From the NCBI RefSeq assembly GCF_022458985.1, contig NC_061777.1:8968668-9032667 (forward strand): a DNA stretch of 64,000 nucleotides, given 5' to 3'. Source of the stretch: Mugil cephalus. Its lineage: Eukaryota > Chordata > Actinopteri > Mugiliformes > Mugilidae. This document shows, piece by piece, positions 12,843 to 29,884 of this stretch (the first letter of the stretch is position 1; each line of letters starts with the position of its first letter). The position numbers were made by a program, and so were the translations under genes. The notes beneath the pieces are model-generated. The model was not told the DNA's origin, made no database searches, and saw only the letters and a program-made list of their open reading frames with translations.

Positions 12843-15800
12843 AGGAAGATGTGGATGTGTAGCTGTTGGAATAGGGCAGTTCATTATCAAAGAAAAAGAC
12901 CCACAATTACGCTGCTTCAGTTACACACAGCCCCATAATTAAACCGCACAACGTCAGCATTCGCCCGAGTCCAACGACCTGCACTTAAAGTCAGATTAGA
13001 ATAAATACGATCACCCTCATAGCTTCATAACCAAGAGGGCGAGGGGTTCAAAGCCCACTGACATTCATATTCTACTAATTTATTCTAATGGAGTTTGGCT
13101 GAAAATACTGTAATACTTTTGTCAACTAGATTTAAGCCCAGCCTGAAACATTAAAATTATGCTCACATCTTAGTGTGTCAATAATAATCATCTACTGTCT
13201 TGCTGAATAGTTTTATAGTGTTACTTCATGTGTTGTGACGAACATTCAGAGGCTGAGTGGAGGATTTTAGCGTCTTTCACCTCATTGTATTGGGTTTAAT
13301 CATGTAAAACAAACAAAAAAAAAGTATTGTTTTTGTTCACGTTTATCTTAATATCTTGTGTTAATAAAACTCTACTCGTGCCAAAAGTATCAACTGGCTC
13401 ATCAAAAGGATTCAGCATTTAGGAGTTGATAAAAACCAAAATAAAAGTATAACAAGCATTAAACGAGCACTTCCTCCTGAGATCGGTCAGTGCTACACGT
13501 ACTGACTGTTAATCAGGGGCTGAGTACATACAGCGTTTCATATAAACTATATGTTTATGCAAATAAGCATCGTAAATGTGTTGTTTGCAATTTCCCCTGA
13601 GCGAGAGGGAGTTTACATTTAAAGCTGTGAATGTGTGGAACAATCGGCGTCCGTTTGTCTTATAAAATACCATTCATTATGTGACAGGTTTATTATTAAC
13701 GTCGCTTTCATGTGCAAATACAACTTTATCATTGCACAGTTTTACAAAGAAATCCCGTTTTCATGTGGAAATTTTATCATCTCCATGTTGATTAGTAAGA
13801 ACTGCTGTTATTTAAATGTAGTGCAGTGCAACACTTGAGTTGATGTGTTTTTCCTCTGACATAAAACATTCAGTGTGAGATTTTTTTTTATTTTTTTTAA
13901 AGGCACATTTTTACATTTAAGTATTTTTTCTGCTACTGAAGCACTTGTTCTTTCTGGAAACAAAAAAAAAAGTCCATGCACAGCAGGGGGTTAATTGAAT
14001 GTTACACAAATTGTAAAAGTTGTTTTTTTTCCTCTTCTCGCCTACAGCAAATTACGACACCAAGCCCAGAGCGAGCGGTTTGGATACAGAGAGGTAAGAC
14101 TGGGGTTAATACTTAGCAGCACGTTGTCAAATGTATCTCTTTAAAAAAAATATATACATATATGTGTGTGTTTCTTTTCTCGCCACAGGTAGTTTTAAAA
14201 GGAGATCCCAAAAAGTTGAGTCTTCACGGGGTAAGGATGAGATTTATTTCTGCTCCCGCTAAAAGCCACGCGACGCTGTAATTATTTCACCTAATGACTG
14301 GTCCCCTTCCCCGCTCTCTCCCTCCGTCCTGTCTGTCACTCACGCAGCAGACGTGTGCCGTTTGTCTGGAGGACTTCAAAGTGAAAGACGAGCTGGGGGT
14401 GTTGCCATGCCAACATGCCTTCCACAGGAAGTGAGTAGAGGACACTCGTTTTTCTGCTTCACACCTGATTGTTAGAATGAAAAGTCAGTGGTTGAGACGG
14501 TCCTCCGGGTTGAGCTCTCGTCTCGCAGTTTATTCCGACTGAGCATCGGAGCGGAGAGAAAACAGCCCATTTTATTGTTCTATTACTATTCATCCCTGCA
14601 GGCTCAGGAAGCACGTCTGTATCCTTCTGATGTTTTTAGGTGTCTAAAATGGGAATACTGTGTTTATTGAATAAGAACATTTCCTGGACTGGATCCTATG
14701 GGAGTCTTAAAACCAGGAGGCTTATTTAAAAGAGGAGTCCAACGCTGGGTACGAGCCAGCAGCCAGTAGGTTTATCACTAAATGCATGTAACATCTTAAA
14801 AGCTGAAGGCAGCTGGACTTCAAAAAGCCACAGTAAGTTGTTTGTCAGTGTAAAGACTGAAAACAGGAGTGGCTCGCTGTGTTCCTTCCACCTAGGCCTT
14901 CAGTGCCCTCCAGCCTTATTCAAAACACCTCTTAATACGATCGCTATGGAAACCATCAACATCATACGGACGCACAATAAAACAGGACATTGCATCGTAG
15001 ACGGGTATCTCATAGATACCCGTCTAGATCAATCCATTCATAAAGTAAGTAACTATAATTCATTTTACTCACCAGAAGTGTTTAGAGTTCTCCTCGAAGT
15101 CTGCCGTGAAAATGTCTTTTTAAGAAGATCTGCAACCAAATCGATAACCTTAAACGGAGCCGCTCTCTGACCCTCCAGTCAGAGGATGTGAAAACGCTGA
15201 GGCTGCTGTAGGCCACAGAGAAGGCCTACGACTACCAACTTTAAGTGTGACTGGTTAAAGAAAGTGTTTCAAGCTTCAGCCACCTGCAGTTTTAATTGTG
15301 AAGCCTCAGGCAGATTCATTTGACTCCGGCGACACATGGAGACTGAAATATGATTGGATGAAAGCTGTAATGTAAAGTTACACTGCCAGAAGCACCATGG
15401 CTGAGAGACAGGCAGGCCGTAAAATTAAAATTAGAGGCTATTAAGAATAATAATAATTAAGATGAATGGGAAAATATTACAGCCTAAAACAGTGATTTGG
15501 ATAAAGTTTAGGCTTTGATGCCCCACTACTGGAAAACGGTGAAAACTATTAGCCTCAGGCTAACACAGTGCCCCTACAAGCACCTCTAAAACTCAAAAGC
15601 GAACATGTCTTGTTAGTTTAATCGGCGCAAATCTCAAACTGTGCTCAACTAAAGTGTATCATTTCACATCCAGGATGCAGATAATATCTGTGGTCGTTAG
15701 TTATCACTCTGATACGACCAGCACAGACTCCAGGACGAACCCACATCCAGTTCAGATAATGTTTCTGTAAAAACACTGCTTACATGCAAATGGAGGCAGC

Positions 15801-16053
15801 ATCACATTTCAGCAGTGATTGTTGCTTTTAAGTTACACACTTCACCCACACAGGCATGGGTCAAGGGTATTGGTGAAAAAAAAACGATGAAGCGCTGATG
15901 AAACGCTTAAAGTTCATCCTTTCTCCTTCATTTCTTAGGTGTCTGGTGAAGTGGCTGGAGGTCCGCTGCGTCTGCCCCATGTGTAACAAACCCATCGCTG
16001 GCCCCCCCGAGCAGCACCACAGCATAGGGACTCTGCTGGATGAACTGGTGTAG
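5403..16053 (+). CDS. rnf122: RING finger protein 122, E3 ubiquitin ligase (5' exon missing)
   Basis: Five coding exons are visible: 5403-5559, 14048-14093, 14189-14230, 14348-14430 and 15939-16053 (stop TAG 16051-16053). All have AG/GT borders and continuous phase, giving 146 residues; the vertebrate protein is about 155. The order is a short Cys-rich start (CFCGLGL), one membrane segment ([21 protein letters not shown]), a basic juxtamembrane part ([16 protein letters not shown]) and a RING-H2 domain beginning CAVCLEDF and ending CPMCN, then the family C-terminus LLDELV. RNF122 is a small membrane-anchored ubiquitin ligase. The CFCGLGL start, the GDPKKL linker and the LLDELV end separate it from its paralogue RNF24. 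Intron 14094-14188 is only 95 bp, while the intron 5560-14047 is 8.5 kb and holds two transposon copies. The start codon exon lies outside what I can identify. Confidence 0.93.
6524..7126. mobile_element. 603-bp MITE with perfect 17-bp terminal inverted repeats
   Basis: The left end CAGTGCGTTTACATGCA (6524-6540) is the exact reverse complement of the right end TGCATGTAAACGCACTG (7110-7126). The interior is short, encodes no transposase, and contains repeated AATCG/CGATT words in both orientations. This is typical of a non-autonomous DNA transposon. The eight bases flanking each side do not match, so the target duplication, and with it the superfamily, could not be settled. The CAGTG/CACTG termini fit a hAT-like or CACTA-like assignment only loosely. 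Confidence 0.8.
7719..7743. repeat. poly-A run, 25 bp
   Basis: An uninterrupted run of 25 A bases inside the large rnf122 intron. It may be the tail of an old retroposon, but nothing recognisable precedes it. Confidence 0.9.
8759..9350 (+). mobile_element. interspersed repeat, hAT-like ends, copy 1
   Basis: It starts with CAGGGGTCTTCAATG and ends near CGACCCCCTAGGGGTCG, so the ends are imperfect inverted repeats around AGGGGTC. The body includes a segment reading AGGGACCCCATACTTACTA, then TTCTATATTAAACTC, and later a GC-rich GGGGGCGGGGCTTAG near 9160-9178. The same ordered segments occur in reverse orientation at 54778-54985 inside rnf165, which shows this is a dispersed family. No transposase frame is present. 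Assignment to hAT rests only on the CAGGGGTC-type ends. Confidence 0.6.
12809..12839. repeat. (TG)n microsatellite
   Basis: About fifteen uninterrupted TG units in the rnf122 intron. It produces a spurious His/Thr repeat in the reverse-strand open frame over this region. Confidence 0.95.
14431..15938 (+). other. rnf122: last intron of rnf122
   Basis: A 1.5 kb intron that splits the RING domain coding sequence between the two bases AA and the G that complete Lys of HRKC. It contains a perfect 13-bp inverted repeat with a 3-base loop (14998-15026). The open frame 14838-15170 has no known family. No other feature was seen. Confidence 0.8.
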
Positions 16054-17580
16054 CCTCTCAAACCGCTGCCAGCCTGGGAGGGACGCCCCGGCGCCCCGGG
16101 CCAAACTGGCTGCTGTAATTTTAGCGACCATCAGGAGGAGAGACACGCAGCTTTGCTGTTTAAAACAACAGCGAAGATGATAGTAAGTTGGGGGGTAACC
16201 TAGTTACCACCCAGAGGAAGACTCTGAAGGATGATGTTGCCTAGCAACGATCCCAGTGATGGCAACACGACACCTCGTGGTGTCTGCGAGATTATCTTCA
16301 GCCACCCACACATAACTCCACCACTCTTCTTTCAAGACCCCCCCCACCACCCCCACCACCCCATCCTCCTCCTGTTCCTTCACATCTTCTCCCGGTGCCT
16401 CGGGCGGGGTTAACGGCAGCACTACTGAAGTGGAGAGGAGACGGTTTTCTCACAGATATGCAGACGAACGGGGTGCAGACGGGTGACAGCGCTCAGCAGG
16501 TGGCACTCGTGCCCTCTGAGCGTCCATGAGCGCTGCATGTCAGGGTGGGCACAGGCATGAAATCGTACCCGTGCTGGCCAGGATCACTGAAACCAGATGC
16601 CAGCTGAGTCCGAGTATTGTCTGTCAGAGGCAAAGATTTGAGACGGAGCCACACAACATCCCAAGCTGTAGCATCAGGTCATCTTTTTAGTGTTTGTTAA
16701 AAAAAAAACTGGAACAACAAAGCTCTCTAGAAACAACAAGACCTGAAGATAATAAATAATACTGTAGTATTATAAGACGCAGATTATTTTTTGATGATGT
16801 GTAAAATCCACACTGGTGCCCACCCCTGCATTGACATCATGACGTTAGTGCTGTACATGCTCCAGTTGTTTGTTTTTTTTCCACTGGGTTGTGTTATTGT
16901 TCAGGCATGCTTTTGTGTTAAATTAGATGGAAGGAACCAGCACATCCTGCCTCTCACTGTAACAGTTCGGTTGAAACATGTTGAAGATTCCTTTTTTAGA
17001 TATTGCACTTTGAATTCACACAAAAAAGGAACCGCCTCATTCCCTTGTAAGATGTTTAGGCTGAGGTTCACACACAGCCACGGTGGGTCCGTTGTTTTCA
17101 GGTGTGGTGAATCTTTTATAAAACTCCATGAGGCATTAGAGCTGAGCGATAAAGGGAGTAGCAGCCGCTCAGGCGGTTTCAGCGTTTCTCTGTGAATTCA
17201 TCCAGCAATCAACTAAATCTCTCTTTTATACGCAGCATTTTTTTTTTGTTTTTTTTTGTGAAACTGTTGCTGTTGGTTCTGTTTTTCATTCCCCAGCCGT
17301 GTGTGTTTTGTGTGATTTACAGCGATTCTGATCTGAAAGCGAAACACTGCCTAAATTGAGCACAAAACTCACCAAGCACATTGTCCAGAGGCAGCAGGCA
17401 CCTGCACTGTAATTTAAACGTCCATGTGCCAAGAAACGAGAAAAAAAAAAAAAAAGGAACAGTTGATGCTGTTGCATTTTTCACACAAAATTCTGGCCAC
17501 ATTCCACATTTTGTAAGTCAACAGATGTAAATAACTTGAAACAATAATAAATACAGTTGTCTGTTTGCTCAGCCTCATGT
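16054..17580 (+). other. rnf122: rnf122 3' UTR
   Basis: Sequence between the stop codon and the best polyadenylation signal. It includes a C-rich CCACC tract near 16338-16365, poly-T runs, and an internal AATAAATAAT near 16750 that could serve as an earlier signal. The open frame 16791-17195 lies wholly in this untranslated region and has no recognisable domain. The exact 3' end is inferred from the signal at 17546. Confidence 0.6.
17546..17551 (+). terminator. rnf122: polyadenylation signal AATAAA for rnf122
   Basis: Canonical hexamer about 1.5 kb after the stop codon, followed by a GTTGTCTGTTTGCT-type GU-rich stretch. It is the strongest candidate in the expected range; an earlier AATAAA lies near 16750. 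Confidence 0.55.
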
Positions 17581-17589
17581 TCATTTCTT

Positions 17590-20128
17590 TACTGTTGCGT
17601 GTGTGAAGCTGCTGGTGTAGTCAAACTCTACAGGGAAAACAAGTATTATACAGAAAATCTTGTACAAATATATATATAAAATCAAACATATACAAGTATA
17701 TACAACGTACATCATATGGAAATGAAGATATGCGATACTAAAATACATTTATGACATATATAATTTACCAAATATATAATACTCCCTGTAAAATCTAGAT
17801 AATAATTAAAACTCTTCTACCATATCACCACAATAAAAAGTGCAGGCTGTCTTTTTGTTTCTAGACTTACAAGAAGACTTTTGGGAGGCAAAGACTTCAG
17901 GTAGTTAGTTTTTATTTAATTTTAGGGTTTGATATACGTTATCTGAAATTTATTAATTGAAACTAAAACCTACTGCAAAAATACTTGCATTAATGTGAAC
18001 TGATGGGGGCAATATGTGTGTGTTCAGATCATACTGCTTCACGCTAAACGTCAAAATCGTGAGAATAAAACAGACATAAAATAACTTGCTTTAAAAAAAA
18101 AAAAATACTTGGGCTTTTTATGGGAGCCCATCATCTAGAGATGTGTGACCAATGTGAATTCCACTTGTCTGGATGGGATGAATTAATACTGTGAGATATC
18201 GTTTCCATCTCAATTTAGCCCTGAATCGAATAATAATGTAGTAATGAGAACTACACTAAGACAGAAATCTCATTTCTTCTGCACCCTTTGCCATGAATTA
18301 TTATTATTTTACACTTGTGCAAATTTCAGAAAGACATTAAATGTTCTCATATTGGACACTGGAAGCAGCAAAACCTCAAGGATTCGGAGCTCGGGAGCAG
18401 ACGTTGAATGAAACGTGGGACCATCTGTATGATGCCTCATTAAATGTTCAAGACCCCGTCCTACTGGTGGGTCCGACCGGTTCATACCGTACTTATTTCC
18501 CCACAACAGATTGCAAATGGCAGAGCATTGGAGTCTGGAGGGCATTCCTTACTCCGGTTGCCTTCTAATTAGACTTAAGGGCAGAGCCTGGGCTCAGAGG
18601 GCCGAGAGGGAATTAAGAATGAAGGCAGATGGTGTGAGACCTTTTAGGCATCCTGAGAGATGGGGAAAAAAAAAAGGGAGGGAGGTGCTGGGGAAAGGTG
18701 GAGACTGGGAGGCGAGAGGATGGGAGAGAGAGGAGGTCCTCTGCAGTGCAGTTTACTAATGAGAGCCCAGTTCAGCGCACAATTTTTGACAAGGTAGAGA
18801 GCCGCTTCACTCTTCCTCCACAAGTCATTTCCTCAAACTGAGAGATTTCCACAACTTCACTCTGACATGCACAGCTACCGGTGAGTAAATAAGTGTCTCT
18901 CTGTCCTTAATCACAGCTGTACAGAGCATAAACAGTGCATTGTGTGGTCAGATTTGCATGTTTTTCATTGATGTCGACATGAAAGAGCAAGAAAGGGAGA
19001 TTGTGAGTGGTGTTGATTCACCCACTGATTTACTGGCTGTGAAAAAAAAAAATTGTTCAGCTTTGAATTGAAAAGAACCACAACTGTAACATGATATTTA
19101 AGCCCAAAAAACTACTGGTGCTGTGGAACAACTTCTATTAGTGTGTGAGGTCTAAGAAAGAAACCGTAATAACAACCAGTGATTTTAATTATTTACTGTT
19201 TAAGAGGTCAGCTTGGAAAAAACTCGTGCATGCATACATCGCCTCCTTCTCTTTCTCGCACACGCACACATTCGGTGCTTGGGTGGACCTGGAAACATAA
19301 GCAACTCTTTCATGAAATGAGCCTCTACCTGAGCTATAAAGAGGCAACTGTGCTGTGAATAAACTGATTATGGCAACACACACACACACACACCACGCAC
19401 AGGGTGGAGGGACGCACAGAGAAATGCTTGTTTCTGTCACTTCCTCGATTCAGCCTCGAGGCAGTCGGAGTGGATGTAAGGTCAGGTTATTTCTCTTTCT
19501 TTGCATTTTATAGCAGCCGATCTTAAAAAAACCCGAGCAGCAGCTCGATGGCAACAGGAAGCTGATAACAAAACAGCGAGGCACATCAGAATTCATTAGA
19601 TGTGGTTAGTTTATGCTTTTATCTCTTGGTTTAAGTTGTTTGAGTTTTTGTTGTTGCCTCCTACACAGAGATGTTAACAAGCGTGTTAACAGCAGGTGTG
19701 CAGCCTCAAGAAATCAGTTTTTGTGCCAGTGAATTAAGACTTGATATTCAAACCACAAAAAATAATAAACTTAATTCTTTATTCTTTATTTATTTATGGG
19801 GGGGGTTGTGTTGTGTTAAGTTGGTACAGGTCATCATGCTGTTATTAGTATTAATTGTAAAGTTTCAGTTTAGTGCTATATTGAGGCCATAGTTTGTCTA
19901 ATTCTATGTGTTTTGACTTATAGCTAAAAACTTATATTCTCATTAGCCTGCTAACATTATGACACTAGCATTTGGCGCTAAAAGCACTGTTGCGCGACCT
20001 CTCAGAGGTGCTAGCGTTGCTGTAGACTTGTAAAATCACAGCCTCATGACAACTGGAAAAAATAAAAATGTTCTTAATCTGTCCTGAAGTGCACTGCTTT
20101 AAAATGTATATTTTTTTTGTAATTACAG
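17590..20128. other. intergenic region and probable 5' leader intron of csgalnact1
   Basis: The region between the rnf122 3' end and the csgalnact1 start exon. A good splice-donor context (CAGCTACCG followed by GTGAGTAAA near 18870-18888) ends a stretch that could be a non-coding first exon of csgalnact1. It would splice to the acceptor ending at 20128. This is inference only. A TA-rich stretch lies around 17660-17780 and a short AC repeat around 19377-19392. No coding sequence was recognised. Confidence 0.45.
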
Positions 20129-20352
20129 GGCGTTTCACCACTTCGGTGATGATCATGCAAATGCCTCGTGAAGATGCCGCCTGTGGACGTGGCACATGAG
20201 GACAGCATGAGGAAACAGGAGGACTTTAAAAGCCATGTTTTAAATCTATAGTTCAGGAGCAATGGGCTGCTCATCTTTCTTCGCGCGTGTCTCTACATGA
20301 CAGCCGTTCTATCAGTCTGAAGTGTGAAGGAAATTAAAAAAAACAAAACGCC
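20129..20352 (+). other. csgalnact1: 5' UTR part of csgalnact1 start exon
   Basis: A pyrimidine-rich tract followed by TAATTACAG ends at 20128 and makes a strong splice acceptor, so the start exon probably begins at 20129. Several short upstream ATGs occur in this leader (for example near 20148-20163 and 20210) before the main start at 20353. They could dampen translation if the exon is used as predicted. Confidence 0.5.
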
Positions 20353-26380
<6,028 letters not shown>

Positions 26381-29300
26381 GCATCTAAGTCTAGTTATTA
26401 CGTCATAATCCCTCTTGTGTGTGATGCGTCTCTCATTTTTTGTTTCACAAAGAATGTGAAAAAAATTAAATGAAAGTATGAAAGAAAAGATCTAGCCTTC
26501 TTGTCTCGTCTCTTTTTTTTCTATAGCTTACATTATGTTACACTATTGTGTGCTTCTATTTGGTTTCTTCTTAAGCATAATTAGTGAAGCTACTATACAC
26601 TTAGAACATGGAGTGCATGTTTGTTTTGTGTTTCTGAAGATTATCAGTCATCCAGATCCAGAGAACATCCAGGGTACACCCTGTGACAAAGCTCAAACAA
26701 ACGCAAGTGGATTTTGAGTTTTCTTGCAGACGTTTCAAAACTCACAGCTCATGATAAAGGGGAGTTTAAGGCGTCATTTAGAAACATCTGTGGGTGGTGT
26801 CCACGTGAAACTTACAAGGATATAGTAAGAGTGTAGTGCGTTGACAACTAAATGTCCACACATGCTCATCTGCAATTGAAAGATGTTGTTGAGATTTCAC
26901 AAAAAAGTGTTACTGTCAGGACCAATTAATCGCCAGAAACAAAAATATATGTGCACAAATGTATTAAAGCAATATACAAACCATAAACTACAAGCGCGAA
27001 ACTTCCTGGAGACAAATATATGGTCTGCCACTTTTTACAAATTCAAAACACAAACTTCACCTCAACAGTTGAGATCAACGTGAGCATCACACTTTTTATT
27101 CCTTCCATCCGACTGATGCTTCTTCTTTTAAGCTGTTTCAGTTAGAAAGAACACAAGGAGAGATGCTGAGCCCGACTAGGGATGCAGGAAGTGACTCAGA
27201 AAGCGGCATGGAATCGCCTCTTTCAAAACTTTCGCAACACGTGCAATAGGAAGCCAGTTGGTTAGCCACAAGTGATGTCTCTATTGTGCAACAGCAGCTG
27301 ATGAAAACTGCACGGTGTTCACCTTATTATCTTACACCATCTGGACAAGCAGGAACACTAATTAAAGGAGCAGAACACCTGGCCTGGCCTGGCCTGGGCG
27401 GGTACATGTCTGAATGACATGCGCATTAATGAACGTCAGGTCCAAAAGTTTCCCAGCAGTGAATTGTCTAAAGATGTTCAACGTTATTTAGCTCTCCTGT
27501 CTGTGGTCATAATGTTGTGCCTAATCGGTGTATATCTGGACACACCTGAGAAGCTGAGGCCTACAGGGGTGGGTGAGCCACCACTCAAGTGTTCCAACTT
27601 TTATTATGTTGCAATGTTGACTCAGCTTGGAATCAAACGTCCATCAATAAATAATGACGAGTTAGACATATGAATATTTTAAAAGTACAGATTGTTTTAT
27701 AGTAATAGCAGAAGCTGATGAACATGCAGCAGTGATCGATACTCTCTCTTCTGCTAATGGTGATGCTGCTCTATCCTCATTACATCAGTGTGTCTCAGCG
27801 GAGGGAGGAGCAGCTCCGCATCGGCTGACGTCTGTCGTAGTATGAAAGCAGGCAAGCGATAGGCCCTGAGCTCCTACTACCACTTCCCTGTCCTGCGCTG
27901 CGTTCAATTGCACCTCGAAAAAAACGCAAAAAAATGCAAACCGTAGCAGAAACCATTCACAGGCACTTAATGCTGATTTGCCCTGGTTATAACTTTGCAT
28001 ACAGGGAACAGGGTGGCAGATGTGTAATATATAGCTACAGCAGAAAACAAGACGCTCTATTGACGTGTTAAAATGAACTGAATTCATTAGCGTACCACAC
28101 CCACTGAGCCGAAACACTATAGCCTACAGTTTGGTATCGATAGGCCATTCATTGACAACAGTCTCTCTGAGCTAATGAGAAAATGTATAATTAAGGTCTC
28201 TGTGGAATTTGCGCATTGTGAGTTTCCATTTAATTCAATTCAGAGGAAAATAATGTTTTTTATTCCACCGAAAAGCATGCAAACGCATGAATAGCTTTAA
28301 CGTACAATTCTAATACACAACATATGGATTGATTAGTCAGTTAATAGAAAGCTCACAAGCAACTAGTTTGAGAACTGTTCACATAATTAAAATAAATCAC
28401 ATTTCAGGCTTTTCAAATCATTAACTTGATCAGTAGACAATAAAAAATATAGTCATTAAAAGGCATTTTACTGCATTATAAGAACATTTTCCATTAAGCA
28501 TTAATATTAACACATTAACCAATGATGTGTGGCTTCACAGCTGATTGGGATTCTGCTATTTCTTCGATCATCATCATAAGAGTTTATGGTCCAAACCAGC
28601 CCGCTGCAGACCCTCATTCATTTAGTCATTAAAGCGGTGGAAATATAACATTTTTCACAAACGCATCCTTTGTTCTTTTGTAGAGTGATCAGTCTCTTCT
28701 GCTCTCAGTCAAGTCAGGAGACACCACTTACAGCATGACACCCTTACAGAGACACCGCTTAATCCAGGATATCCTCTTTGCTGTGCCTTTGAGAGGTGTT
28801 TATCTTTTCTGTCTCACACAAGATCTGTTAATCAGAAAGCCAAGTGTTAGGGAGGAGAATGGAAAACAAGCTCACCGATGCAGTTCTGAGGACAAAGTCA
28901 AAGGATTCCCTGTTTTATTGATTTATGGTCTCTGTCAGCTTTTTCCCTTTTGTCTTATGAAGGAATGTTTTATCGCAGTAAATAACACTTTGTAAAGTCA
29001 TGTTTAATTAAAAAACAAACAAACAAAAAACCACTGATGCGGCAGAACGTTTTGTCAAAAATCCTCCATGTCAGAGTCAGATTGTACAATCATTTTTTAA
29101 AAAAGAACTTGAAATTCATCTTTTCAAACTTCCTTTGTGAATTCTGAATTGTAATGGATTTTCTGTTCACTTTATTCCTTTAAAGTGCCTCTACTAGTGT
29201 CTCCTAAAAACCAAAGCATTATGTCTACCTTATATTCAGTGTGTCCTTTATGTGCACCAAATAAATAACTAATTAATAAACCCCGAAAAGATAACTAAAG

Positions 29301-29884
29301 TATGTATATACATTACTATTATATAACACATGAATTTATCTCTGAAATTATCTCTGAAAACAGCTGAGTGATTGAGTTTCAGGGTCAACCCTCTCAGCGT
29401 CACAGAGAGGCGCAACTCGGATTTCTTGAATCTCCTTTTTTTCCGAAGCTGTCCGTGAAGGCAGCATTAATCACAACTAGAGAGAGCGTCTCTTGTGTCT
29501 GCGCCTCACCGGGTTATGTCTCATCTGCGGACAGGATCGTATAAGAAATCCCGCTGTGTTATGATGCTTTACGAGCAGTTGAGGGGGTGAGCGGCTCTTC
29601 GCCTGTGTCGTGGTGTTTTTTTTTTAGATTAGATTTAGCTTTTAGTCGCGTGTTTTTGACCTAGGAGTACTCTCACCTCTTAAAAACAACATCTACTCCC
29701 TGGTAGATTTAGCTGCTCGGACAGTCCCGGGACAATGACGCTGGTGTGTTTTAATTCTGTGCTGCAATACTGAGACATGTGCAGCGTTATAGGCTGAGCT
29801 TCGTCTCTCCTGAAAAGCAGCAGGGACAGTCGGGAGAGGACATTTTTTGCAAAGAAAGACTCCGGAAAGAGACGAAGACGCAAC
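26381..29884. other. csgalnact1 3' UTR, intergenic region and plpp1 leader
   Basis: The csgalnact1 3' UTR follows the TGA. A weak variant signal AATTAAA lies near 26464-26470 and no canonical AATAAA occurs close by. A short GGCCT triple repeat is at 27378-27394. A fragment GGTCATAATGTTGTGCCTAATCGG near 27503-27530 looks like a remnant end of the GATCAG-ended MITE family. The last 400 bp before 29885 are richer in CG and probably hold the plpp1 promoter and leader. No coding exon was recognised; the open frames 27419-27673, 27785-28117 and 28735-28995 match nothing known to me. Confidence 0.55.

Larger units (their letters stand above)
5560..14047 (+). other. rnf122: large intron of rnf122
   Basis: This 8.5 kb intron separates the membrane-segment exon from the juxtamembrane exon. 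It contains a 603-bp MITE (6524-7126), a poly-A run (7719-7743), a roughly 590-bp interspersed repeat (8759-9350), a TA microsatellite near 9295-9310 and a TG microsatellite (12809-12839). The open frames in it (for example 7782-8153, 9803-10291 and 12544-12906) show no recognisable domain and no exon-like borders. Confidence 0.8.

Noticed and set aside
13037-13062. GGGGTTCAAAGCCC resembling a tRNA B box
   Set aside because: No A box at the right distance and no cloverleaf could be drawn, so neither a tRNA nor a tRNA-derived SINE is supported.
14838-15170. 110-codon open frame in the last rnf122 intron
   Set aside because: No family recognised; it spans a perfect hairpin and lies inside an intron with good flanking splice sites.
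5403-16053. RNF24 as an alternative name for the first gene
   Set aside because: The membrane segment is similar, but the CFCGLGL start, the KGDPKKL linker and the LLDELV end match RNF122, and RNF24 has a longer, different tail.
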